A stretch of DNA of 64,000 nt. Source: RUG14223 sp051881075. Its GTDB lineage: Bacteria; Bacillota; Clostridia; Oscillospirales; Acutalibacteraceae. Made by a program: the position numbers and the translations under genes. The notes below the pieces were generated by a model. The model saw only the letters and a list, made by a program, of their open reading frames with translations, had not been told where the DNA came from and made no database searches. The first letter of the stretch is position 1; each line of letters opens with the position of its first letter. Positions 7,918 to 17,397 of this stretch are shown in pieces. The stretch covers positions 31,828 to 95,827 of the forward strand of contig JBJEPE010000003.1 in assembly GCA_051881075.1 (NCBI GenBank), given 5' to 3'.

Positions 7918-9396
7918 TTGGAGATTAAAAAGCGTACTTTATCATATTCATTAAAAGAAAATCTTGACACAATGCGTGCAGACTTTGACGGAAGCGTAGA
8001 TTTTACCGTACGTGAAATGAACGTTAAGGGCGTTGACATTGCGGTAATAACCATAGAGGGTATGGTAAATAAAGAGGCACTTGCAATAAGCGTTATAAAT
8101 CCTATAATAAGCGAAGATTACGGATATAGCAGCAGAGAGGACTATTATAGTAATATAAAAAACAGCATACTTTCCATAAGTGAGGTTACGGATGTACTGT
8201 ACATTGAGGATGTATATAAATTCATAATGTCGGGTTTTGCCGTTTTTGCCGTTGACGGTGTAAACAAGATGTTGTCAATAGGTGTTCAGGGGTTCAGCTT
8301 CAGGGGTGTGGCAGAGCCTGAAAACGAGGTAGTACAAAGAGGTTCACGAGAAGGATTTGTTGAGCCGCTCAGGATAAATATGACACTTGTGCGCCGCCGT
8401 ATAAAAAATCCTGCCATGAAGTTTGAAACCATGACGGTGGGTAAGCTGAGCCGTACTGACATATGTTTATGCTATATACGTGATATAGTATCTGAAAAGA
8501 TGCTCAGCGAGCTGAGAAATGCGCTACAGAATATAGAGATTGATACGGTACTTGCGTCAGGCTATCTGTCGCCGTTTATCAGGAAAAAATACGATTTTTC
8601 ATTATTCAGCGGTGTAGGTATAACAGAACGGCCGGATGCCCTGTGCGGTAAGATAAACGAGGGCAGAATAGCCATACTTATTGACGGTACACCCGTTGCT
8701 CTTATAGTACCGCATCTGTTTATAGAGAATTTTCAGACCTTTGAGGATTACTCCGACCGCCCGTTTTACGCTACCTTTACACGCTGGCTTAAGTATATAT
8801 CGTTTTTTATTGCTATGTTCACACCCGGTATTTATGTTGCGATAGCTACATTCAATCCGGAGTTTTTTCCGCAACAGCTATTAAGCAAAATAGCAAATTC
8901 AGTATCAAGCACGCCGTTTCCGCTGATGCTTGAGGTGCTTGTCATACACTTTATATATGAGATAATGCGTGAGGCCGGGCTACGTCTGCCACAGCCGCTC
9001 GGTCATGCCGTCAGTATAGTTGGTGCGCTGGTAATAGGCGAAACAGCCGTAAACGCAGGCATTATAGGTTCTCCCACCCTTATGGTGGTTGCCATAACGG
9101 CAATATCCTCTTACGTCATACCTGATTTGTATGCACCTATCGCAGTATTGCGCCTTGTTTTCATAGTAGCAGGCGGCGTTGCCGGCGTATGGGGAATTAC
9201 TGTACTGTTCTGTGTAGTGCTTGTTAATATCTGCGGCAAAAGTACGCTGGGTGTTCCGTTTACTGCGCCGATATCGCCGTTCTCACCGTTTGCGATGAGA
9301 GATGTCCTTATTCGTGCAGGGTGGAGAACACTCGGTAAAAAGCGCAATAAGCTGCAAAATTTGAGGGGTTCTTATATTCCTGATGATAACGGGTAA
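7918..9396 (+). CDS. spore germination receptor subunit A (GerA family)
   Basis: A 492-residue protein starting at TTG behind GAGGTGAT. It has the two-part GerA architecture (PF03323): an N-terminal soluble region of about 280 residues (including V-D-F-T-V-R-E-M and S-G-Y-L-S-P-F-I), then a membrane block with F-F-I-A-M-F-T-P-G-I-Y-V, R-E-A-G-L-R-L-P and the P-L-G-x-A-V-S-I-V-G-A-L-V-I-G segment. GerA proteins sit in the spore inner membrane and, with B and C subunits, detect germinants. The gene lies 23 bases upstream of a GerB-GerC fusion, completing a compact two-gene receptor operon. Confidence 0.95.
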   Translation: MEIKKRTLSYSLKENLDTMRADFDGSVDFTVREMNVKGVDIAVITIEGMVNKEALAISVINPIISEDYGYSSREDYYSNIKNSILSISEVTDVLYIEDVYKFIMSGFAVFAVDGVNKMLSIGVQGFSFRGVAEPENEVVQRGSREGFVEPLRINMTLVRRRIKNPAMKFETMTVGKLSRTDICLCYIRDIVSEKMLSELRNALQNIEIDTVLASGYLSPFIRKKYDFSLFSGVGITERPDALCGKINEGRIAILIDGTPVALIVPHLFIENFQTFEDYSDRPFYATFTRWLKYISFFIAMFTPGIYVAIATFNPEFFPQQLLSKIANSVSSTPFPLMLEVLVIHFIYEIMREAGLRLPQPLGHAVSIVGALVIGETAVNAGIIGSPTLMVVAITAISSYVIPDLYAPIAVLRLVFIVAGGVAGVWGITVLFCVVLVNICGKSTLGVPFTAPISPFSPFAMRDVLIRAGWRTLGKKRNKLQNLRGSYIPDDNG

Positions 9397-9419
9397 TCAA
9401 GTATGAACGGAGATGTACC

Positions 9420-11564
9420 ATGACTAAAACAAAAATTACAGTATTCCAACTGTTTTCTATGTTGTTTTTAAGCAGAATAATATTAGATTTGGCATACAGT
9501 GCAGGCGGTAACGAGGGCGAGCTGTGGGATTTTGTAATATCTGCTGTAATAGCTCTGCCTATTACCGTACTGCTGTGCATACCGTCATATATTCTGACAA
9601 AGAACGCACCGGACGTACTCATAACGGAACTAGCTCCCTTTGGCAAGGTTTCGTCATTTATATACAGTATATATTTTGTACTTGCCGGCAGTTATACTCT
9701 GTATTCGTTTATACAGTTTCTTAACGCAACGGTAAGCGCAGATGTATCCGTAGTATTTCTTACCATTATAGTTGTTGCCGCCGCCTGCTACGGTGCGTAT
9801 AAGGGGATAGAGGCGCTTGTGCGCTCGTCTGTGTTGATACTCGTGTTGTCTGTGATAATGATGATATTTATGATATGTGCGCTTATACCTAAGGTGCAGC
9901 TGCTTAACTATCCTCCGCTTATGGAAAACGGTGCGGGTAATGTCCTTAAGGGAGTTTATCTGATGATATCACGCTCATACGGCATATCGTGCGTGGCAAT
10001 GCTTTTACCGTTTACTAACGGAAAAAGGTTTCACGGAATAGTGGCATGGAGCTTTGCAGTTTACGGTGCCGTAGCGGTCATTACCGCAATAATTACAGGT
10101 GTACTCGGCAGCTTTATAAGGACACAGCCATATCCTGTATATACTGCGGCAGGTATAGCGGAGTACGGCGTATTGCAAAGGCTTGATTTTGCATATCTGG
10201 GTATTTGCACGGCAGGATTATTCATAAAAATATCGCTCTTTCTACTCATAATATCAATATGTGCCAAATCTGTTTCGGGCGAGCGTGGATATAAGCTATC
10301 CGTACCGATAGGTGCGGCATCTATGGCAATACTTGCGTTTATAGCGCAAAAGGGCAAAGCATTTGCCAAGTTTTTATCAAGCCCGGTTTTGTGGATATGG
10401 CTTACTCTTGTTTCGGGCTTTATTTTGCCGCTTATTATTCTTATATGCTTACGCAAGTCAAGTTCAGACGGTGCGCCGAAATCAAAGAAAAAATCAACGG
10501 CCGGAAAAGTCGCCTGCCTTATTATTTCTATGATAATTTGTCTTAATTTAAGTGGTTGCGGAGCAAAACAGCTTGACGAAAGATTGATAATCAAGGGTGT
10601 AGGCATAGATATTAAGGACGGCAAGTATGAGCTTACCGTGCAATCAATAGTTACAGAGGGATCAGAGCAGAAGGGCGAAAGCATACAGATAATATCAAGC
10701 ACGGGTAACAGCGTATATGACGCAGTAAATAATGCTGTTCTTAAAACAGGTAAAGAGCCTATGCTGGGTCAAAACCTGTGTATAATACTCGGCTATGATA
10801 CGGCTAAGCAGGATATACGCACAACGCTCGATTACTTTGTAAGGTCATACGATGCAAGACCTACCGCATCAGTATATATCAGCAAGACCACAGCAAAGGA
10901 TATACTGACGGCTAAGAGTGACGGCAGGACTATAACGGCGCAAAGTATAGAACAGCTTGCACAGGCAGAGAGCATATCGGCAGGCGCAGTAACCACAGAT
11001 GTACTTGGTATAGTCACTGACCTTGAGGACGATATAACAGATACCTTTGCACCTGTTATAGAGAAAAATAAGATATCGGACGGTGTAGAGGAGCTATCTA
11101 TAACAGGTACGGCAGTATTCAGGGATAACACCGTTGTAGGGGTTCTGGATAAATCGCAGAGTATGGGCGTACTTCTTGCAACGGGTAAGTTTAAAGAGGG
11201 TAATGTGACGGTTAATAATGATAAGGTGATGTTCAGTGCGTCTATAAGTAACTGCCGCACAGATGTAGATATAAACAATTTTAATGTGTATATATCAGTA
11301 AGCGTAGATGCCTCTGTATATGAAAGCGGAGAATATATAACCGCAGATGTACAGAATAAATACAGAATGTATATTGAGGATAAATTGGAGGAGGCGGTAT
11401 GCTCTGCACTTGATAAATCATTAGGTGAGCTTAGCGCAGATATTTTCAGTCTGCATAATCATATACTAAGGGATAATTCCGAAAACTATAAGCGGCTTTT
11501 AAGTGAAAGGACTTTACTCAGTAATGAAAACATTACGGTAGAAATAAAGGTTAATATGGTGTAA
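9420..11564 (+). CDS. fused GerB-type permease and GerC-type germination protein
   Basis: One uninterrupted 714-residue frame covers two normally separate subunits. Residues 1-350 form a GerAB-like permease (PF03845; starts M-T-K-T-K-I-T-V-F-Q-L-F-S-M-L-F with about ten hydrophobic helices). A polar linker follows (S-S-S-D-G-A-P-K-S-K-K-K), then a segment like a lipoprotein signal peptide with L-S-G-C at Cys380. The rest (380-714) is a Ger(x)C domain: L-D-E-R-L-I-I-K-G-V-G-I-D and the C-terminal N-Y-K-R-L-L-S-E-R. I see no stop or frameshift between them and no convincing internal start with a ribosome site. The two-gene unit with GerA therefore supplies A, B and C functions. Confidence 0.93.
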   Translation: MTKTKITVFQLFSMLFLSRIILDLAYSAGGNEGELWDFVISAVIALPITVLLCIPSYILTKNAPDVLITELAPFGKVSSFIYSIYFVLAGSYTLYSFIQFLNATVSADVSVVFLTIIVVAAACYGAYKGIEALVRSSVLILVLSVIMMIFMICALIPKVQLLNYPPLMENGAGNVLKGVYLMISRSYGISCVAMLLPFTNGKRFHGIVAWSFAVYGAVAVITAIITGVLGSFIRTQPYPVYTAAGIAEYGVLQRLDFAYLGICTAGLFIKISLFLLIISICAKSVSGERGYKLSVPIGAASMAILAFIAQKGKAFAKFLSSPVLWIWLTLVSGFILPLIILICLRKSSSDGAPKSKKKSTAGKVACLIISMIICLNLSGCGAKQLDERLIIKGVGIDIKDGKYELTVQSIVTEGSEQKGESIQIISSTGNSVYDAVNNAVLKTGKEPMLGQNLCIILGYDTAKQDIRTTLDYFVRSYDARPTASVYISKTTAKDILTAKSDGRTITAQSIEQLAQAESISAGAVTTDVLGIVTDLEDDITDTFAPVIEKNKISDGVEELSITGTAVFRDNTVVGVLDKSQSMGVLLATGKFKEGNVTVNNDKVMFSASISNCRTDVDINNFNVYISVSVDASVYESGEYITADVQNKYRMYIEDKLEEAVCSALDKSLGELSADIFSLHNHILRDNSENYKRLLSERTLLSNENITVEIKVNMV

Positions 11565-11663
11565 TGTGAATTTTATATCTTGAAAATCCGGCGTAAAAAT
11601 ATCTCATCAGGCTTTCAAATATATACGAAAAAAAGTTTTATCAATTATTCAAATATAAACTTC

Positions 11664-11692
11664 GTGACTTTACTGCGTAAATATGCTATGAT
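11664..11692 (+). promoter_or_regulatory. probable promoter of the subtilase gene
   Basis: GTGACT and TATGAT are separated by 17 bases, about 65 bases before the start codon of the large secreted protease gene. Both boxes deviate from consensus, so strength is uncertain. Confidence 0.45.
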
Positions 11693-11757
11693 TAATTATA
11701 GCTAATTTAAGGTAATTATATCTGTAACATTTACCTATAACGTTTGGAGGGTCCCCA

Positions 11758-14700
11758 ATGCTGTATGACCGTAAATTAAATGAAATAAGAATAAATATTG
11801 CTTTATTGTTGGTGTTTTTGATTATCTTCGGTTGCTTTTCTGTGTGCGGAGGTGTCCGGGTAAATGCCGCCGCTATCAATAAAGGTGAGGAAGCAACACA
11901 CTATAATATGCCTGAATTACCTGCAAAGGCAGGTTCAAAGCTTACAGTTAAAAGTAAGCCTAATGAGCTTTCAACGGAGCTGTGCAGATTATCACAGCAG
12001 TACGATACACCGCAGGATTGTTCAAGCAGACTTATAGTCAGGCTTAATGATGACAGTATAGATATCACCGCCTACGGGGCTGACGAGGTGCTTACAGGCG
12101 GTGACGGACTTTACATAATGCAGTTTAAGGACAATATATCGGCAGAAAGTGCCTTAAATAGTCTTAGAACAACGCCTGCGGTTGAATATGCCGAGGCTGA
12201 CGATATAGCCTATACCGATAGTATACAGCAGATTAGCAGAACAACGTCAGAGGCAGACGGCGGAGATTATATATCATGGGGCGCAGAATATATGGGTATA
12301 GATGTTTACTCTGAATATCTCAGTAGTAACGGGATAGATACCGCCGTAACCGTAGCCGTTATAGATTCCGGCATAGATACAGAAAGTACGCTAATATCGG
12401 ATAAGCTGTCGGGCATGGGTAATGATTACATAAATAATGACAATATTTCTGATGACGAGCTGGGACACGGTACTCATACAGCGGGAATAATAGCAGACTT
12501 AACACGCAATTTACCTAACATAAAGATATATCCAATCAAAGTATTTTCAAGGTATAACACAGGTACTACATCATCCATAATATATGCAATTAGAGAGGCA
12601 GTCGCAAATAATGCGGATATTATCAATCTCAGTCTTATAGCCAGTAAGTCAAATGCTCTGGAGTCAGCAATACGTGATGCTGTAGACAGCGGAGTTACCG
12701 TTATATGCTCTGCCGGCAATGAGGCATATTTTACGGAATTACGTTCACCTGCACGCATGACAGACTCAAACGGCGTTATAGTTGTTTCATCAATTAATAA
12801 AAGCGGAGATATTTCTCCTTTTTCCTGTTTCGGAGAATCCGTTGATATTGCCGCACCCGGCGAAAATGTAAACGGTGTGTGTTTAGGCGGAGGATATATA
12901 GTAAAATCAGGTACATCAATGTCAGCTCCTCATATATCTGCGGCGGTCGCAATGCTTAAGTCAGAGTACCCCGACGCTACACCGCTTATGCTTGAACAAA
13001 TGATAAAAACCTACTGTACCGATGTGGGAGAAACAGGCTATGATATCAGATACGGCTGGGGCGTTTGCGATATGTCAAAGGCTGTAGATATCAAGACCGA
13101 TAGTTACACTGCCATTGACGGCTCAACATCAATATATACCAAGGAATCCGGCAAAGCGGTATTGCGCCGGGTAATAAATGCGCCTGCTGAGTATTGTGTA
13201 GAACAGCAGCTAGGCGGTCTGCCTGTTACGGATATAGCCGCAACTGCCTTTTGGTATGATAACGGCTCCACAGTGATTTCAATATCCGATACCGTAGAGA
13301 ATATAGAGCCTAGGGCGTTTTCACAGTGTTCACAGCTTACCGATATTTATGTACAGGGCGATTACTTCTATAGTGACTCAGGCATTTTGTACAATAAAGA
13401 TAAAACAAGACTGATAGCATATCCGTCACAGCATGATGGTACAGAGTTTATTCTGCCGTCAGGTGTTGAAAGCATTCAGACAGGTGCGCTTGACAACTGT
13501 ACCTTGTTACAGAAGGTGACGGTCAATGCAGAGCTTACGGATGTAGGCTATGCGCCCATGAGGGGTTGCACCTCGCTTGCAGAGATATCGGTAGATACAG
13601 CTAATAAAACATTTAAGGCAAATGCAAAGATATTGTTTACCTCAGGTTCGGTAAGACTTATAAAGTATCCTCCGCAGAAGATCACGTCCAAGATATCATT
13701 TCCGCTTGTAACTACAGAATTTGCGGACTATGCTCTTGCAGATTGCGTTAAGCTTAAGACCGTTACGGCAAGCGGTGCGGTAAGCGTGGGCAATAATGCC
13801 TTTTACGGCTGTACCTCGCTTACGGCGTGTAATATCTCTGCAAATGCACAGTATATAGGCGATATGGCCTTCTATGGGTGTACCGCACTCACTACATTTA
13901 CATATGCAGATACTATAACCTCAATAGGATGCGGCGCATTTTTGGGAGATAAGCTGTTAAAGAGTGTTTCATTACCGTCACAGTTGAGTACACTTGGTTC
14001 ATCAGCATTCTATGGATGTACAGGTATAACATCGGTTACCGTTACGTCAGATATAGCGAACATAGGTTACAAAGTTTTTACAGGCTGTACCGCTCTTACC
14101 GATGTAAATATAATGCAGGGTGTCGGCTCTTTTGGCGCATATATGTTTTCAGATTGTACCAGACTTACATCCGTAAGCATACCGTCATCAGTGAAGAGCG
14201 TAGGAGTTTCTATGTTTTCCGGCTGTACTGCACTTAAGAATGTTACACTTGAGCAGGATCTTATTACTGTTCAGCCAAGCGCATTTCAGGGATGTACATC
14301 TCTTGAAGCCGTTACCTTGCCGCAGACAGTAAAGAACATAGGCAGTAAGGCGTTCTACGGCTGTACCTCGCTTACCTGTGTAAATATACCCGATACCGTC
14401 AAATTGCTGGGCAGCTTTGCATTTTATAACTGTACCTCGCTTGCGGATATAACATTAGGCAGCGGAAGTACATATTTGCAGGAATCCTTATTTGAGGGAT
14501 GCTCAGCACTTGAATATCTGACAGCAAACGGTAATATAACTGAAATAGAACCATATGTATTTTATAAGTGCAATGCACTGAAAGAGATTACATTTACATA
14601 TCCGGCACCCGACAGATACTATACTTTAGGCGGCGCACTGATAGATAAATCTAATGCTGAGCTTTTACTCTATCCGCCGCAGAATGAAGCATTAAGCTTT

Positions 14701-17331
14701 ACCGTACCCGATGATGTAATACACCTTGCGGATAACGCATTCAGCACAAATGTTTATCTGAGTGAGATAACCTTACCAAACAGCGTGCTGTCACTTGGCA
14801 AAAATGTCTTTTCCGGCGTTACGTCCATTACTAAGGTCTCGATAGGTGATTTAATAAAATACTATCCGCTGTGTGATATCTTCCCCGACAGCGTAGAAAA
14901 TATAACCGATATCTCAATAAACGCACATCTTGAACAAATAAGTGCAAATATGTTCAGAGATTGCGCTTCACTTGAAAATATTTATATACCTGATTATATA
15001 AGCTATATAGGCGACAGAGCATTTGAGGGGTGCAATTCAATTAAAAGCATAAGCCTGCCGTCAACACTTACATATCTGGGTGAATATGCCTTTGCTGACT
15101 GTACAATGCTCGAAAATGTAACTATACCTGAAGGAATAGAAGCAATAGAAGCGTACGCCTTTAAGGGGTGCAGCTCACTTAAGCAGATAACCGTGCCAAA
15201 TAGTGTTAAAGATATTAAGGAGTATGCTTTTAAGGACTGTTCGGTACTTGAGTATGTCAGTTTACCTGATACTATGACGCAGATATACGATTACACTTTC
15301 AGCGGATGCAGAAAGCTAAGCGGTATAAGGATACCGTCACATATTACGTCGATAGGCGTAAGCGCATTCAATAACTGTAAGAGCCTTACTGATATATACA
15401 TACCCGAAACCGTAACATATATTGGAAAATACGCCTTCAACGGATGTTCGGCGCTCAGGTCAGTATCAGTACCAAGCGGACTTACCGAGATAAACGACTA
15501 TACCTTTGCAGGCTGTCAGCTTATAACGGATATTGTATTGCCTCAGGGTATAACATATTTAGGCTCACACGCCTTTGATAACTGCAAGAAGCTGGGTAAT
15601 ATCAATATACCTGACGGTGTTACGGTGATAAGCGATTACGCATTTTCCGATTGCAGAGCGCTTACAAAGTTACCCATAAACGACCGCATAACATACATAG
15701 GAGATCACGCATATTCGGGCTGTATCGGAATTAAAAGCGTTGTTTTGCCACGCTCAGTATGTTATATTAAGGCGTATGCTTTTTATAAAATGACATCACT
15801 GGAAGATTTAATACTAAACGAGGGACTTTTACAGATAGGTAAGTATTCATTCAGTGAGTGTTCATCACTTAAAAGCATAAATCTCCCATCTACGGTAGAA
15901 ACGCTGAATGTAGGCAGCTTCAGCAAATGTACTTCCCTTATATCGGCAGACCTTTCATCTGCGCTTGAATGTGTATATAACAACAGCTTTGAGGGCTGTA
16001 CGGCCTTAAAGGATATAAGTTTCCCCGATAATGTGTTGCATATTTATAACGAAGCTTTCTTAAACTGTACCTCCCTTGAAAATGTGGACGGTGATAACCT
16101 GAGAAGTATAGGCACAAGGGCGTTTGCAGGCTGTACGAATTTAAAGTCCTTCAAAATGAGTGAGAGCATTACATCCGTTGCCGAAAACTCATTTACAGGC
16201 TGTACACAGCTTAATATAATATGTCCGCCGTCCTGCTATATAAGGCAGTTTGCCCATGACAATGCCATAGACTATACTGTGTTTTTAAGCTTGGGTGAGC
16301 TTACATCATACAGCGATAGGAGCAATTATCTTATAACAGAAATACATTACGTTAAATGCACTGATAACGGCAATGTTTACTATAAAATAGAAGCATATGT
16401 TGACGGTGAAAGAATCATGGATGGTGCAGAAATAACGGTTTCGCTTATGCTGTCAGCACTTGACGCAAGCAATGACATTGTAAATCTACTTAAATTCGGT
16501 TATGCAATACACTCAAAGGCAACTCCTACCGATGCAACTCCAACGGATGCAACTCCAACGGATGCAACCCCAACAGATGCAACCTCAACGGACGCAACTC
16601 CAACGGATGCAACTCCAACGGATGCAACCCCAACAGATGCAACCTCAACGGACGCAACCCAAACAGATGCAACACCAACGGATGCAACCCCAACAGATGC
16701 AACACCAACAGATGCAACCCCAACGGACGCAACCCCAACGGACGCAACCCCAACGGATGCAACCCCAACAGATGCAACACCAACGGAGCCTACGCCTACA
16801 GACCCGCCGTTGCCTGATATACCGCCTGAGGAAGACGATAAAAAGAATATATTATATATTGACCTCAACCCGAAGCTAACGGATATTTATATAATATATT
16901 CCGTTAATGCTTTAACCGGAGAACGTAAGCAACTGGATTATGAGATAATCGAGGGCAGATGTGTATTTAAGCTTGATGTATTCAATACTCTTGAGACAGT
17001 CAGAGGAATATTCGGCGATATTAATTTAGACGGCATATTTGATTTCTACGATGTAATGTTTTTGCAGAAGGCTCTTACCGGTGAGGTGGATTCTACATCG
17101 GCACAGCGAAGATTAATAGACGTAAACGGTGACGGTGAAACAAATCTGCTCGATTTATATTTGCTGTATTATAACACTAAGGAGTATTTACCGGATGAGA
17201 TAGAGCTTGATGATAATGGTCAGAGTGATGAAAACATACCGCAGGATATTTGCTATATCCGAAATTACGCATCAGTATCTGAACCCTATACATTAAAAAG
17301 ATATCGACAAATCAAACATAATGTAGTATAA
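11758..17331 (+). CDS. secreted subtilase with leucine-rich repeats, Thr-rich linker and dockerin
   Basis: An 1857-residue exported protein. Residues 1-38 are a signal peptide. Residues ~90-150 resemble an I9-type propeptide. The S8 peptidase domain (~180-445) has Asp203 (V-I-D-S-G-I-D), His237 (G-H-G-T-H), oxyanion Asn321 (S-A-G-N) and Ser387 (G-T-S-M-S-A-P). Residues ~490-1500 hold dozens of BspA-type (LRR_5) repeats of about 23 residues with the recurring G-C-T-S-L. After a short beta-rich domain come 18 A-T-P-T-D repeats (1588-1677), then a type I dockerin with two calcium loops (G-D-I-N-L-D-G near 1753 and D-V-N-G-D-G near 1788). A 40-residue tail follows the dockerin. The dockerin implies docking to a cohesin scaffold not encoded here. 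Starts at ATG behind GGAGGG. Confidence 0.94.
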   Translation: MLYDRKLNEIRINIALLLVFLIIFGCFSVCGGVRVNAAAINKGEEATHYNMPELPAKAGSKLTVKSKPNELSTELCRLSQQYDTPQDCSSRLIVRLNDDSIDITAYGADEVLTGGDGLYIMQFKDNISAESALNSLRTTPAVEYAEADDIAYTDSIQQISRTTSEADGGDYISWGAEYMGIDVYSEYLSSNGIDTAVTVAVIDSGIDTESTLISDKLSGMGNDYINNDNISDDELGHGTHTAGIIADLTRNLPNIKIYPIKVFSRYNTGTTSSIIYAIREAVANNADIINLSLIASKSNALESAIRDAVDSGVTVICSAGNEAYFTELRSPARMTDSNGVIVVSSINKSGDISPFSCFGESVDIAAPGENVNGVCLGGGYIVKSGTSMSAPHISAAVAMLKSEYPDATPLMLEQMIKTYCTDVGETGYDIRYGWGVCDMSKAVDIKTDSYTAIDGSTSIYTKESGKAVLRRVINAPAEYCVEQQLGGLPVTDIAATAFWYDNGSTVISISDTVENIEPRAFSQCSQLTDIYVQGDYFYSDSGILYNKDKTRLIAYPSQHDGTEFILPSGVESIQTGALDNCTLLQKVTVNAELTDVGYAPMRGCTSLAEISVDTANKTFKANAKILFTSGSVRLIKYPPQKITSKISFPLVTTEFADYALADCVKLKTVTASGAVSVGNNAFYGCTSLTACNISANAQYIGDMAFYGCTALTTFTYADTITSIGCGAFLGDKLLKSVSLPSQLSTLGSSAFYGCTGITSVTVTSDIANIGYKVFTGCTALTDVNIMQGVGSFGAYMFSDCTRLTSVSIPSSVKSVGVSMFSGCTALKNVTLEQDLITVQPSAFQGCTSLEAVTLPQTVKNIGSKAFYGCTSLTCVNIPDTVKLLGSFAFYNCTSLADITLGSGSTYLQESLFEGCSALEYLTANGNITEIEPYVFYKCNALKEITFTYPAPDRYYTLGGALIDKSNAELLLYPPQNEALSFTVPDDVIHLADNAFSTNVYLSEITLPNSVLSLGKNVFSGVTSITKVSIGDLIKYYPLCDIFPDSVENITDISINAHLEQISANMFRDCASLENIYIPDYISYIGDRAFEGCNSIKSISLPSTLTYLGEYAFADCTMLENVTIPEGIEAIEAYAFKGCSSLKQITVPNSVKDIKEYAFKDCSVLEYVSLPDTMTQIYDYTFSGCRKLSGIRIPSHITSIGVSAFNNCKSLTDIYIPETVTYIGKYAFNGCSALRSVSVPSGLTEINDYTFAGCQLITDIVLPQGITYLGSHAFDNCKKLGNINIPDGVTVISDYAFSDCRALTKLPINDRITYIGDHAYSGCIGIKSVVLPRSVCYIKAYAFYKMTSLEDLILNEGLLQIGKYSFSECSSLKSINLPSTVETLNVGSFSKCTSLISADLSSALECVYNNSFEGCTALKDISFPDNVLHIYNEAFLNCTSLENVDGDNLRSIGTRAFAGCTNLKSFKMSESITSVAENSFTGCTQLNIICPPSCYIRQFAHDNAIDYTVFLSLGELTSYSDRSNYLITEIHYVKCTDNGNVYYKIEAYVDGERIMDGAEITVSLMLSALDASNDIVNLLKFGYAIHSKATPTDATPTDATPTDATPTDATSTDATPTDATPTDATPTDATSTDATQTDATPTDATPTDATPTDATPTDATPTDATPTDATPTDATPTEPTPTDPPLPDIPPEEDDKKNILYIDLNPKLTDIYIIYSVNALTGERKQLDYEIIEGRCVFKLDVFNTLETVRGIFGDINLDGIFDFYDVMFLQKALTGEVDSTSAQRRLIDVNGDGETNLLDLYLLYYNTKEYLPDEIELDDNGQSDENIPQDICYIRNYASVSEPYTLKRYRQIKHNVV
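16519..16788 (+). repeat. 18 x 15-bp tandem repeat encoding A-T-P-T-D
   Basis: Eighteen contiguous in-frame 15-bp units encode Ala-Thr-Pro-Thr-Asp, with variants S or Q at the Pro position in units 5, 9 and 10 and Glu at the end of unit 18. Units 2-5 (16534-16593) and 6-9 (16594-16653) are identical over 60 bp, showing a recent block duplication. It is an extended, probably glycosylated linker before the dockerin. Confidence 0.95.
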
Positions 17332-17397
17332 TACAAATCAGACGGTACTGTACATACGGTCATGTACCGACTAAGCTGAAGAATCGGAGATGATATA

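Noticed and set aside
16500..16879. Long open frames on both strands across the repeat (V-G-V-A-S-V and Q-M-Q-P-Q patterns)
   Set aside because: They are frame and strand shadows of the 15-bp A-T-P-T-D repeat, whose unit length divides by three; no ribosome site precedes them.
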